Assembly: GCA_013813765.1 (NCBI GenBank)
Contig: JACCRC010000320.1
Coordinates: 1-55,290, forward strand
Direction: 5' to 3'
DNA length: 55,290 nucleotides
Source: Deltaproteobacteria bacterium
GTDB taxonomy: Bacteria; Myxococcota_A; Polyangia; Haliangiales; Haliangiaceae
This document shows positions 45,183 through 53,800 of the stretch, piece by piece. Numbering within the stretch: position 1 is the stretch's first letter; the number at the start of each line of letters is the position of its first letter. The translations under genes and the position numbers were made by a program. Below the pieces are notes generated by a model. It was given only the letters and a program-made list of their open reading frames with translations. It was not told where the DNA came from and searched no databases.

Positions 45183-47401
45183 CCGCCGGTCGGGAAGCCG
45201 CGCTTTTCGAGCAGCGCCTTCACGTCGGGATCACGGCCGCGGAACTGACGGTACGCCTCGGTGCGATCCGTCGAGTTGCCGGGCGCGAGGATGTACTTGC
45301 GCATCTTGTCGGCGGTCGCCTTGTCGAACACGTCGCCGGCCTCCTTGAACGCCTCGCGCGTGTCCGCGTCCATCGTCTCGGACCACAGGTAGCTGTAGTA
45401 GCCGGCGGAGTACGCGTCGCTCGTGAACAGGTGATTGAACTGCGGCAGGCGGTGCCGCAGCGCGACCTGGGCCGGTGCCTTGATTTTCGCCCGCATGTCC
45501 TTCTCGAACGCCTTCGCATCGATCGTCGTCTCGAGCGTGGTGTGCAGCGCCATGTCGACGATCGCGGACAATAGATATTCGACGGTCGCGTACCCCTGGT
45601 TGAACCGCTTCGACGCCTCGACCTTGTCGAGCAGGGCCTGCGGCATGGACTTCTTCGTCTGGTAGTGCAGCGCGAACTTGTCGAGGATCGGGCGGGTCAT
45701 CACCCACATCTCGTGCACCTGCGACGGGTACTCGACGAAGTCGCGCGGCGTGGAGGAGAGACCGGGGTAGTTCACCTCGGAGAGCAGGCCGTGCAGGCCG
45801 TGACCGAACTCGTGGAACAGGGTCTGCGCATCGTCGAGCGAGATCAGGATGGGCTCGCCGGGCGCGCCCTTCACGAAGTTGTTGTTGTTCGACGTGATCG
45901 ACGTGACCTTCTTGCCAGTGAACGTCTCGTGCCCCTGGTAGCCCTGCGCCCACGCACCGGAGCGCTTGTTCGCGCGCGCGAAGTAGTCACCGTAGAACAG
46001 TCCGCGATACGCACCGGTCGCCGTGTCCTTGACCTCCCACACGCGCACGTCGGGATGGAACACGGACACCTTGCCGGTGATCTCGGTGAAGGAGAGACCG
46101 TAGAGCCTGTCGGCCATCTCGAACGAGGCCGCGATCATGTTGTTGAGCTCGAAGTACGGCTTCAGCTGATCCTGATCGAGCGCGTACTTCTTCTTGCGGA
46201 CCTTCTCGGCGTAGAAGAGGTAGTCCCACGGCTCGATCGGCGCCTTGCCGGCGAGCTTCTGCATGTCCTTCACTTCCTCGCCGACCCGCGCGACGGCCGC
46301 CGGCCACACGCGGAGCATGAGCTCCTCGGCCTTCTTCGGATCGATCGCCATCGTGTTCGACATGCGCCAGTGCGCGTGCGTCGGGTAGCCGAGGAGCGTG
46401 GCGCGCGCCTGACGGAGCGAGACGATCTTCGCGATCGTCGCGTTGGTGTCGTTGTCACCGCCGTTGTCACCGCGGCTCTTGAACGCCTTCCAGACCTTCT
46501 CGCGCAGATCGCGACGGGCGGACGACGTCAGGAACGGATCCACGCTCGACCGCGTGTTCACCACGAGCCACTTGCCGGGGAGCTTGCGCTCGTCGGCTGC
46601 GGCCTTGTAGGAGGCGACGAGCGACGCGGGCAGACCGGCGAGATCCGCTTTCTTCTCGAGGACGACCCAGCTGTTCTCGTCGGCGAGAACCTTGTTGCCG
46701 AAGTCCGTGAAGAGGACCGCTAGCTCCTGGTTGATCCGGCCCATCTCCGCCTTCTGCGTCGGCGTGAGCTTCGCGCCGGCGCGCACGAACCGATCGTAGG
46801 TGAGCTGGACGAGCCGCTTCTGCTCGGCGGTCAGGCCGGAGGTCTCGCGCGCGGCGTAGACCGCCGAGAGACGCGCGAATAGCTTCGGATCGAAGATGAT
46901 CGCGTCGCTTGCCGCGGCGAACTTGGGCGACCACTCGCGATCGACGGCCTGCACGTCGGCCGTGTTCAGGCTGCTGGTCAGCACCGAGAACAGCGTCTGC
47001 GCGCGATCGACGTGACGGCCGAGATCTTCGAGCGGCACCATCGTGTTCGCGAACGTCGGCGCGGCCGGGTTCGACGTGATCACCTCGACCTCGGCGGTCT
47101 GCAGCGAGAGGCCCTGCGTGAACGCAGAGGCGAACAGCGGAGTCTTCACCTTGTCCCACGGCGGAACGCCGCCGTACGGACCGGTCCACGGCGCGAGCAG
47201 CGGATCCTTCTCCGCGTGCGTCCGCAGGGTCGCGACCGTCTCGATCGCGCGTGCGTGCGCGGCGGATCCGGAGTCCCCGGTGGGCGGTGATTCCATCTGC
47301 CCGGCGTTGTCGGGGGGCGGCGACGTGGGTGCCGCGGGCGGTGGAGTGGACTTGCAGGAACCGAGAGCGATTAGAATTCCGAACGTGCAGAGACGCGACA
47401 T
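45179..47401 (-). CDS. M3-family zinc peptidase (Dcp/oligopeptidase A-like) lipoprotein
   Basis: This gene encodes 740 residues. The signal peptide MSRLCTFGILIALGSC is a lipoprotein type, and the mature protein is the M3 (thimet/Dcp) all-helical metallopeptidase. The zinc site is LFHEFGHGLHGLLSEV (about residues 528-543), with VHEMWVMTRPILDKFALHY downstream holding the third ligand Glu region. DAYSAGYYSYLWSETMDADT is the conserved end of the family. It probably degrades peptides at the cell surface. ATG 47401 lies 60 bases from the divergent three-module gene. Confidence 0.93.
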   Translation of the reverse strand: MSRLCTFGILIALGSCKSTPPPAAPTSPPPDNAGQMESPPTGDSGSAAHARAIETVATLRTHAEKDPLLAPWTGPYGGVPPWDKVKTPLFASAFTQGLSLQTAEVEVITSNPAAPTFANTMVPLEDLGRHVDRAQTLFSVLTSSLNTADVQAVDREWSPKFAAASDAIIFDPKLFARLSAVYAARETSGLTAEQKRLVQLTYDRFVRAGAKLTPTQKAEMGRINQELAVLFTDFGNKVLADENSWVVLEKKADLAGLPASLVASYKAAADERKLPGKWLVVNTRSSVDPFLTSSARRDLREKVWKAFKSRGDNGGDNDTNATIAKIVSLRQARATLLGYPTHAHWRMSNTMAIDPKKAEELMLRVWPAAVARVGEEVKDMQKLAGKAPIEPWDYLFYAEKVRKKKYALDQDQLKPYFELNNMIAASFEMADRLYGLSFTEITGKVSVFHPDVRVWEVKDTATGAYRGLFYGDYFARANKRSGAWAQGYQGHETFTGKKVTSITSNNNNFVKGAPGEPILISLDDAQTLFHEFGHGLHGLLSEVNYPGLSSTPRDFVEYPSQVHEMWVMTRPILDKFALHYQTKKSMPQALLDKVEASKRFNQGYATVEYLLSAIVDMALHTTLETTIDAKAFEKDMRAKIKAPAQVALRHRLPQFNHLFTSDAYSAGYYSYLWSETMDADTREAFKEAGDVFDKATADKMRKYILAPGNSTDRTEAYRQFRGRDPDVKALLEKRGFPTGG

Positions 47402-47461
47402 GGCGCGCACTCTAGCAGCGCCCTGGTGTCGTGACGCAACGAGAGCGGTACACTCGACGCC

Positions 47462-48973
47462 ATGTCGCGGGCGCGAGCGGGGTGGCTGGCCGAGGCGTGG
47501 AGCGGGGTGCCGCACATGCACGTTCTGCCTTCGGGCCAGTGGTGCGCTCGCAACTGGCGCAACGTTCCTGGCCCGCTCTACGCGACGCACGGAGCGTTCG
47601 TGCCTAGCAGGGGGCTGTCGCTGCCGGCACCGTTCGCGCGCGATCGCCGTGGACTCGTCTATCTCTGGCGGCAACCGCGTGACAGCGCGGAGCTGGTCGA
47701 TGTGCTCTCGCAGTGCGGCTGGTGGGGACTTTCCAACGAGGAGATCGGCGTCGACGGCGACGAGCACTGGACGCTCGACGCGATCCGCACGTGGTGGTCA
47801 CTGCGCGATGAAGTCGGTGCCGCGTATCGCGAGTCGGGGATCGGCGAGCTCGCGCAGTACATGGAGCGCGACCTACCGGCGTACCTGCGATCGTACGCAT
47901 TCTTTCTCGCGGAAGGCCGGCGGCCGACGACGGCGGATGTGTTGCCGGAGATCGACGTTCCGCATGTGGTGCGGATCGCGCCGCCGACGGGCACGTTCGC
48001 GAGCGCCGTCGAATTGTTCGCGCGTCGTCGCGAGCTCGTCGAAGCGCGTGGGCTCGGTTATCACGAGCTGCCGTTCTGGGGGGAGCGCGAGCTGCAGTGG
48101 GCCGCGATGCCGCGGGATGTGCCAGGGCTGTTCGCGGTCTCGGCAACGGCCGAGGCCGCGCGCGACGTCGGCGAGGACGTGTGTGACGGCCCGGCGGGTC
48201 CGTTCGTGTTTCGGCAGCCGTCCTCTCCAAAGGACCTCGAACGCATGCTCGAGGCCGCGGTCGCCCGACCGCTCGCGCTCCGGCTCCGCCTGTACGTGCC
48301 CTCGGTCTCGGGCATTCGACAGTGGTGGAGGGACCATCAACAGGTCGTGCGCGCGGCGACCTCGGATGCCTACGTCGATGGCGAGCTCACCGAGTATCTC
48401 CGCGCCTTGATGTTCCTCGTCGAGAACGGGCATCTCCCCGGTCCGCACGACGCGCTGCCGGGGTTCGTCTTCAAGCGACCGCTTCCGGGGCTGACTTCGA
48501 TGGTGCTGTGCGCCCCGTCGGAGTTGCCCGTCGCGGTGGACCAGAGCTCGTTCGGTGGACAGTTCGAGGAGAAGAACCGCCTCAACGTGCCGGGGATGTT
48601 CTACGGCGCGGACACAGACACATGCGGCACCGGGCCGGGTGAAGCGCCGGAGAACGTGGCGCTCGACACGGACGGCCAGGAGTTCGTGTTCTGCCAGCCG
48701 TTCACGAAGCGGGAGCTACTCGAAGTTCTGCGCGCAGCCGAGGTCGAATGCTTCAGCGGCTATGGTTGCGACGGTAATGCACACTGGACCGTCGAGCTCG
48801 TTCGCTCGTGGTGGGCAGATCGCAATTCGCATCGCGAAGCGTGGCGCGCCGCCGAGATCTCCGACGTCGACGAGCGTTTCGAGAGCGACGTCCCGCAGTG
48901 GCTCAGGACGTACATGTTCTATCTTCAAAACCGCCGGGCACCGCGAACCAGCGACGAGCTACCGGAGCTATGA
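47462..48973 (+). CDS. Protein of three tandem copies of an uncharacterised module
   Basis: This gene encodes 503 residues, probably cytoplasmic (no signal peptide). Three copies of a unit of about 120-135 residues are visible: 31-164, 216-334 and 372-503. Each begins with N/D-V-PG-L/M-F/Y (NWRNVPGPLYA, PRDVPGLFAV, RLNVPGMFYGADTDTC), continues with a QP motif (YLWRQPRDSAELVDVL, VFRQPSSPKDLERML, VFCQPFTKRELLEVL), a Trp-Trp pair (IRTWW, IRQWW, VRSWW) and ends YLRSYAFFL / YLRALMFLV / LRTYMFYLQ then an LPE/LPG. Copies 1 and 3 also share DG-x-x-HWT. I do not know a function for the module. It starts at ATG 47462, divergent from the peptidase. Confidence 0.82.
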   Translation: MSRARAGWLAEAWSGVPHMHVLPSGQWCARNWRNVPGPLYATHGAFVPSRGLSLPAPFARDRRGLVYLWRQPRDSAELVDVLSQCGWWGLSNEEIGVDGDEHWTLDAIRTWWSLRDEVGAAYRESGIGELAQYMERDLPAYLRSYAFFLAEGRRPTTADVLPEIDVPHVVRIAPPTGTFASAVELFARRRELVEARGLGYHELPFWGERELQWAAMPRDVPGLFAVSATAEAARDVGEDVCDGPAGPFVFRQPSSPKDLERMLEAAVARPLALRLRLYVPSVSGIRQWWRDHQQVVRAATSDAYVDGELTEYLRALMFLVENGHLPGPHDALPGFVFKRPLPGLTSMVLCAPSELPVAVDQSSFGGQFEEKNRLNVPGMFYGADTDTCGTGPGEAPENVALDTDGQEFVFCQPFTKRELLEVLRAAEVECFSGYGCDGNAHWTVELVRSWWADRNSHREAWRAAEISDVDERFESDVPQWLRTYMFYLQNRRAPRTSDELPEL

Positions 48974-49127
48974 GGCGGTGTCGGGCGTTGCCGCGGTGAC
49001 GACACTGCTCGCGATGGAGGGCACCCAGTCGATGCTCTTCTCGGCGAAGAGCCGCTGCCTGCCCTGAGCTTCAGCTAGGGACGCCACTGCCCAACATCAT
49101 CGTGGCATCTCGTGTCAGCATCGCCTG

Positions 49128-49820
49128 GTGAAGGGCCACTACGAGACAGCCGATGTGAATGGCAAGGCGATGCGCATGTTCGTCGACGGCGAACGCGATC
49201 GGCCGGGCGTTGTCGTGATGGTGCACGAACCCGGCCTCGATGGCTTCATCGAGGCGCAGGTCACGGCGCTGGCCGAAGCCGGCTACTTCGTGGCGGCGCC
49301 GGATGTATTTCACCGGCAGACGGACCCGACCCTCGACACGAAGACGCGTATCGACCGGCTGCGCGATCAAGAGATCACCGAGGACGGGCGCGCGGCCGTC
49401 GCGCATCTGCGCGAGCGCACGCAGGCGCCGATCGCGGTGATCGGCTTCTGCATGGGCGGGCGCAACGCGTACCACCTCGCCGGCGCGTGTCCCGAGCTGT
49501 GGTCCGGTGCCGTCGTGTTCTACGGCGGCGACATCATGACGGGTTGGGGCGCCGAGGCGACTCCGCTCGATCGCACCCTGGCGATCACGTGCCCGGTACT
49601 GGGCATCTTCGGAAACGACGACACGAATCCGTCGCAGGCAGATGTCGCGCGGATCGATGCGGAGCTCACGCGCCTCGGCAAGCCGCACACGTTTCACTCG
49701 TATGCGGGTGCCGGGCACTCGTTCTTGAACTTCACGAACCCGGAGCTCCATCGGCCGGAGCAAGCGGCCGACGCGTGGCAGAAGATGCTCGAGTTCCTGC
49801 GCCACCCGTTCAGTGCGTGA
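49128..49820 (+). CDS. Dienelactone hydrolase-family protein
   Basis: This gene encodes 230 residues. The alpha/beta-hydrolase triad fits dienelactone hydrolase: nucleophile Cys in IGFCMGGRNAYH (residue 108), Asp in LGIFGNDDTNPS, His in YAGAGHSFLNFTN. It would hydrolyse a dienelactone or another small ester. It starts at GTG 49128; the 154 bases before it, after the three-module gene, hold no other gene. It overlaps the convergent 449-aa gene by 11 bases. There is no chlorocatechol cluster nearby, although an intradiol dioxygenase lies 7 kb upstream. Confidence 0.88.
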   Translation: MKGHYETADVNGKAMRMFVDGERDRPGVVVMVHEPGLDGFIEAQVTALAEAGYFVAAPDVFHRQTDPTLDTKTRIDRLRDQEITEDGRAAVAHLRERTQAPIAVIGFCMGGRNAYHLAGACPELWSGAVVFYGGDIMTGWGAEATPLDRTLAITCPVLGIFGNDDTNPSQADVARIDAELTRLGKPHTFHSYAGAGHSFLNFTNPELHRPEQAADAWQKMLEFLRHPFSA

Positions 49821-51159
49821 ACACCTTCTTGATCGCGGCCTCGAGCTCGCTCTCGGTCGGACGACGGCCGAGTAGCTGCTCGAGCTGACGCATGAGATCG
49901 GTGCGGCTCTTGCCGGTCGCCGACTCCTGCGTCTTCCAGAAGGTCTCCCACCAGTCCTTCGGCTCGGTCTTGCCGAGGCCGTTGTCGTCCCACTCCGTCG
50001 AGCGGCCCTTGTCCGGATCGCAGACGAGGCTGCCGACGGCCTTCGCATCCTTGTAGACCGCGGTGATCTGGTCCGCGATCACCTGCATGTCCGCCGCGGT
50101 CACGACGCCATTCGCGGTCGCCTTGTAGAACTGCACGGTGACGCGGATCGGGAACCGCGGGTCGCGCTTGATCGCGAGGTTGTCGATCTCGGTGAAGGGA
50201 CCCTCGACCTCGCCGTGACCGATGACAGCCTCGTCGAGGCAGGCTTCCTCGTCGAACGAGGCGGCCGCGCACTTCGCGGCGGCGGGTGGGGCCGACATCA
50301 TCATCGGTAGCGAGCGACGCTGCACCTGCGGCTGCTGCAGCGGGACCTGGATCAGCATCACGCACGAGAGGCCTGCCGCCTTTGCGGCTTCCATCGTGTC
50401 GACCTTGTCGGTGGCGTCACCGCCCGCCGCGACGAACTCGGTCATGCGAGTGCCGGTGAACGATGCGCGCTCGCCGGTCGCGTTGTGGAACAGGCGCTGG
50501 CCCCACGCGTGACCGGCGCCGAAGCCGTCGCGCTGGTTGTCGATGATCGTGGCGCTCGTGCCTTCGCGCGTGGCGACGATCGCGAGGACGGCAGGTGCCT
50601 TCGCGTACGACTGATAGTTGAACAGCACGGGATTGAACTCGGCCTTACCGGTTGGTGGCACGGGGAGGAAGCACGCCTGCGCGGAGACGAGCACGTCCTT
50701 CTCGCGCGGTGCGAGCAGCGACGTTTCACTGCCGGCCCACGAGCCGGGCTTCGTGAGGAACTTGCGGAGGTCGCGCAGGTACTCGCGCAGCGTGACGCTC
50801 GCGAGCGGTGCGCCGGTCTGGTTGCCGACGCGCAGCACGACGTCATCGATCGAGACGTCCGCGGTCTTGTCGGAGAAGTTGGGGTAGCGGATCACCGGCA
50901 TGCAGGTGATCCGGTCGCCGGCGGAGACCTGGATCGTCATGTCGCTGATGTTCGGACCGACGCACGAGCCCTTGAAGCGGCCGGTGTCCTCCCAGGTGAG
51001 ATCGAGGATGTCGAGGCCGTGCTTCTTCGCGAGCGCGCGGGCGTCCTTCGCGCGGACCATGTCGGCGGTCCTTGCGACCACCTGCGTGTGGCGCGGATCC
51101 GGGGTGGTGACCTTGGTGGCAGTCGGGCGGGTGAACAGGCGCTGGAAGAACGTGGGCAT
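49810..51159 (-). CDS. Large hypothetical cytoplasmic protein
   Basis: This gene encodes 449 residues without a signal peptide. ATG 51159 has a strong AAAGGAG site. The N-terminus MPTFFQRLFTRPTAT is basic; residues 40-200 seem alpha/beta (GLDILDLTWEDTGRFKGSCV, LREYLRDLRKFLTKPGS), and a Met/Pro/Ala-rich stretch (SLPMMMSAPPAAAKC) precedes an alpha/beta C-terminal half (FPIRVTVQFYKATANGVV). The end EQLLGRRPTESELEAAIKKV is helical. I do not recognise the family. The nearest same-strand gene upstream, a glycosidase, is separated from it by a terminator-like palindrome. Confidence 0.75.
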   Translation of the reverse strand: MPTFFQRLFTRPTATKVTTPDPRHTQVVARTADMVRAKDARALAKKHGLDILDLTWEDTGRFKGSCVGPNISDMTIQVSAGDRITCMPVIRYPNFSDKTADVSIDDVVLRVGNQTGAPLASVTLREYLRDLRKFLTKPGSWAGSETSLLAPREKDVLVSAQACFLPVPPTGKAEFNPVLFNYQSYAKAPAVLAIVATREGTSATIIDNQRDGFGAGHAWGQRLFHNATGERASFTGTRMTEFVAAGGDATDKVDTMEAAKAAGLSCVMLIQVPLQQPQVQRRSLPMMMSAPPAAAKCAAASFDEEACLDEAVIGHGEVEGPFTEIDNLAIKRDPRFPIRVTVQFYKATANGVVTAADMQVIADQITAVYKDAKAVGSLVCDPDKGRSTEWDDNGLGKTEPKDWWETFWKTQESATGKSRTDLMRQLEQLLGRRPTESELEAAIKKVFTH

Positions 51160-51295
51160 CGCGGGTCTCCTTTGCGAGACCAACGCAACGGCCAGCGGTT
51201 CAGTGACAGTAGAATTGCGGGGTGCGCGAGAGCTACTGGCAGCGCGACGCAAGCTGGCGAGATCAGTGGCATGACGCCCCGCTCCCGGCCTCCGC

Positions 51296-51328
51296 GTGCA
51301 GAAAAGGGGTCGGACCCCTTTTTTGCAC
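51296..51328. terminator. 33-bp near-perfect palindrome, probable bidirectional terminator or REP-like element
   Basis: The sequence GTGCA-g-AAAAGGGGTC, one central G (51312), then GACCCCTTTT-t-TGCAC is an inverted repeat of 16-base arms with a single G/T mismatch. Read on the minus strand it folds to an A/G-rich stem with a U-run (CCCCTTTTC) and lies 29 bases after the stop of the glycosidase gene, so it would stop that transcript; it could also act on the plus strand. The AAAAGGGGTCGGA core resembles repeat families that accompany REP-associated tyrosine transposases in other bacteria, but no transposase is here. Confidence 0.6.
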
Positions 51329-51356
51329 AACGGCGTCCGGTTGCCGGCCGCGGCGG

Positions 51357-52760
51357 CTATGGGCCGACGTCGACGACGCCGCGGCAGCTCACGGAGACGA
51401 GGCCGGTTGCTGCATCGCGCGGCGCGGAGATCTCTGCGCCGTCGCAGCGGACGCGCGCCGTTGTTGCGAAGCGCTCGGGAACGTAGATGAGGTGCGGCGC
51501 ACTCGTGGGCTTCGACACCTCGATGTGGATCGAGTCGCCGAGCGCGGAGGATTCGACGACGGTCGGCGTGCCCGCGATCCGCGCAGCGTGCACGCGCGAG
51601 ATCCACGCGACGACCTGCGGACGCTCGGTCCAGGTGTCGGTGGACGCGTCGTGCGCATACACGCCCCACGATCCCTGGCTGCTCTCCTTCCACACCCAGA
51701 ACGCATTCGAGGCCCAGTAACGATCGTGTAGCTGACCCTGCGTCTGCATCCAGCGATCGGCGGCGGGGTCGGTCGGGTTCGGACCGCAGCCGAACTCGCC
51801 GATGAAGAGGGGCGTGTTCCACGCCGTTGCTTCCTCGCGCGTGCCGAGCACGCTGGCCTCGAGCTGCGCGGCAGTCGCGTTCTGGAACGCGGTCTGGTTC
51901 GACTGGAACACGAACGTGTAGATGTGCGGCGAGTAGACCGCGCCGGGCGTCGGGAACGGGAAGGTGGGCTTGCTCGCGAAGTCGGTCAGGTTCCGCACCG
52001 CGGATGGCTCGAAGAACACGAGCTTGTCGGGTGCCGCTGCACGAGATGCGCGTGCCGCCTCGACGTGGAACGCGGCAAGCTCCGCATCGAGCGCGAGCGG
52101 CTCGTTGAAGATCTCGAAGCCGATCACCGCCGGATGATCCGCGTAGCGCGCCGCGACGTGCGCGAGCATCGCGTTGAAGCGCGCCTGCAGACCGGATGGA
52201 TCTCCGAGCTCGAAGAACGTGCGGAACGCGGCCTGCACCTGCGCGGAGAGGCGACGATCGCCGAGATCTTCGAGCGGACCACCGAGGAGCATCGTCGGCG
52301 GCGGCTTGATCGCCCACAGCGGCGCGCCGTCCTCGCCGATCTCCTTCGAGTAGGCATCCTGGTGCAGATCGATCAGCACCAGCACACCGGCATCCGCCGC
52401 GCAGTTCACCGCAGCGTCGACCTTTGCCAGGTATGCCTCGTCGAACTGACCGTCGGTTGGCTCCACGCCGCTCCAGTTGATCGGCAGGCGCAACAGATCG
52501 AGTCCGAGCTGGCGCATGCGCGTGCAATCCGTGGACGTCAGCTTCGGCAGGGGCTCGAGCGGCAGGCGGCCGTCGTTGAACGTCACGTCGAACACCCCAT
52601 CGACGCGCGCGTTCACGCCGCGCAGCAGGGCGACGCGGCCGTCCTCGTCGCGCAGGTGAACGCCATCGGAGGACAGCGGGTGCGCGTTCGGCGCGGATGG
52701 CGAATCACTGCAGGAGCTGGCAAGAACTGCCACGAGCAGAGCGCGCGTTGTCTGCACCAT
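51357..52760 (-). CDS. GH5-like glycoside hydrolase lipoprotein
   Basis: This gene encodes 467 residues. The signal peptide MVQTTRALLVAVLASSC has a lipobox. The TIM-barrel glycosidase fold of GH5/endoglycoceramidase type is marked by LLRGVNARVDGVFDV, GLDLLRLPINWSGVEP, LVLIDLHQDAYSKE, the acid/base Glu in VIGFEIFNEPLALD (about residue 219), YSPHIYTFVF, and the nucleophile Glu in LFIGEFGCGPN (about 318). The DLHQDAYS string recalls endoglycoceramidases, and beta-glucan or glycolipid cleavage are both possible. A C-terminal beta domain (about 390-467) follows. Confidence 0.87.
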   Translation of the reverse strand: MVQTTRALLVAVLASSCSDSPSAPNAHPLSSDGVHLRDEDGRVALLRGVNARVDGVFDVTFNDGRLPLEPLPKLTSTDCTRMRQLGLDLLRLPINWSGVEPTDGQFDEAYLAKVDAAVNCAADAGVLVLIDLHQDAYSKEIGEDGAPLWAIKPPPTMLLGGPLEDLGDRRLSAQVQAAFRTFFELGDPSGLQARFNAMLAHVAARYADHPAVIGFEIFNEPLALDAELAAFHVEAARASRAAAPDKLVFFEPSAVRNLTDFASKPTFPFPTPGAVYSPHIYTFVFQSNQTAFQNATAAQLEASVLGTREEATAWNTPLFIGEFGCGPNPTDPAADRWMQTQGQLHDRYWASNAFWVWKESSQGSWGVYAHDASTDTWTERPQVVAWISRVHAARIAGTPTVVESSALGDSIHIEVSKPTSAPHLIYVPERFATTARVRCDGAEISAPRDAATGLVSVSCRGVVDVGP

Positions 52761-52891
52761 CGGACACAGTCGTATCGCGGGACAGCCGAGCGGGTCACGA
52801 CATTCGTGACGTGAGGGTCCTCAGAACAATGGGGTTCACCAATGTGATTTCCGTTCCTTGTCGTGGACCACGTCCTGCATCATGTGCGCGG

Positions 52892-53563
52892 ATGATTTCT
52901 CGTCGAATGATGGCAGCGGTGTTGGTCGCGGGATGTGGCGGCTCGGGATCCTCGCCGGGCGTGGACGCAGCGATCGATGCGCCGAAGCTGGTCGATGCGC
53001 CGGCGGATGTTCCGGTCGATACGACCGATGGGCCGGTCTCCTCGGTCGAGATCCTCACCGACGGTGACTTCGAGCAGCTTGACGGCGCAGGCTTTCTGAC
53101 CCACTGGACGCGGCACGAGGGCGATCCGAACGGACAGATCGCGCTCGTCACATCGCCTGTGCACAGCGGCACGCACGCCGTGCAGTGGCAGATGAGCACT
53201 GCGACCGGGTACGAGATGTTCATCATCCAGCGCGACGTCGCGACCGCGAAGCTCGAGCCGGGCGCCACGTACCAGATCACCGGCTGGTACCACATGAACA
53301 CGACGGCACCCACGACGGCGGACGTCGCATGGAACTACATCGTGCGCGGAACCCCGGGCGACGAGCCAGACATCGAGACCGTGTCGCTCCCCGCGATGGG
53401 CCCGACGACTGCGAACACGTGGTTGCCGTTCCACTACGAGTTCACGATTCCGATCGGCGCCGCGCCGCAGGCGTACTGGGTTTATTTGCACAGCATCAAG
53501 TGGGGCTCGGCGGTCCCGGTCACCCTGACAGTCGACGGCGCGAGCATCCGCAAGAAGCTGTGA
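52892..53563 (+). CDS. Lipoprotein with a carbohydrate-binding-like beta-sandwich
   Basis: This gene encodes 223 residues. The start MISRRMMAAVLVAGC is a short signal with a lipobox, then a linker of repeated DAP/DVP units typical here. The body begins LTDGDFEQ-LDGAGFLTHWTRHEGDPN and continues with AVQWQMSTATGYEMFIIQRD and ATYQITGWYHMN, as in CBM4/9-type jelly-roll domains at the start of polysaccharide-binding proteins. It is divergent from the neighbouring glycosidase gene (131 bases between starts), and the two may work on the same polymer. The start at ATG 52892 is chosen because it begins the signal peptide. Confidence 0.78.
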   Translation: MISRRMMAAVLVAGCGGSGSSPGVDAAIDAPKLVDAPADVPVDTTDGPVSSVEILTDGDFEQLDGAGFLTHWTRHEGDPNGQIALVTSPVHSGTHAVQWQMSTATGYEMFIIQRDVATAKLEPGATYQITGWYHMNTTAPTTADVAWNYIVRGTPGDEPDIETVSLPAMGPTTANTWLPFHYEFTIPIGAAPQAYWVYLHSIKWGSAVPVTLTVDGASIRKKL

Positions 53564-53566
53564 ACG

Positions 53567-53704
53567 TCAGCGCGACGACGACGAGCTGATCGACGCGGTG
53601 GCTGTCGAGTGCTCCGTCTCGCCGCGCGCCGACCGGATCACGAGCGCGACGATCATGCCGAGCACCACTCCCACCACCATGCTGCGCGTCCGATAGGGCT
53701 TCAT
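53567..53704 (-). CDS. Small single-span membrane protein
   Basis: This gene encodes 45 residues: a basic N-terminus (MKPYRTRS), one hydrophobic segment MVVGVVLGMIVALVI, a short polar part and a serine-rich tail. An in-frame start at 53761 is less likely because it adds polar residues before the helix. It lies 3 bases from the end of the carbohydrate-binding-like gene, convergent with it. Small size keeps confidence moderate. Confidence 0.45.
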   Translation of the reverse strand: MKPYRTRSMVVGVVLGMIVALVIRSARGETEHSTATASISSSSSR

Positions 53705-53800
53705 GACGGCAAGCGTTCCACGCGGGTACGCCGCGTGAGGACGAGTTACCGCGAAGCTCACGCCGGGTTCGGGCGCACCTCACGCACCCACACCGGTTCG

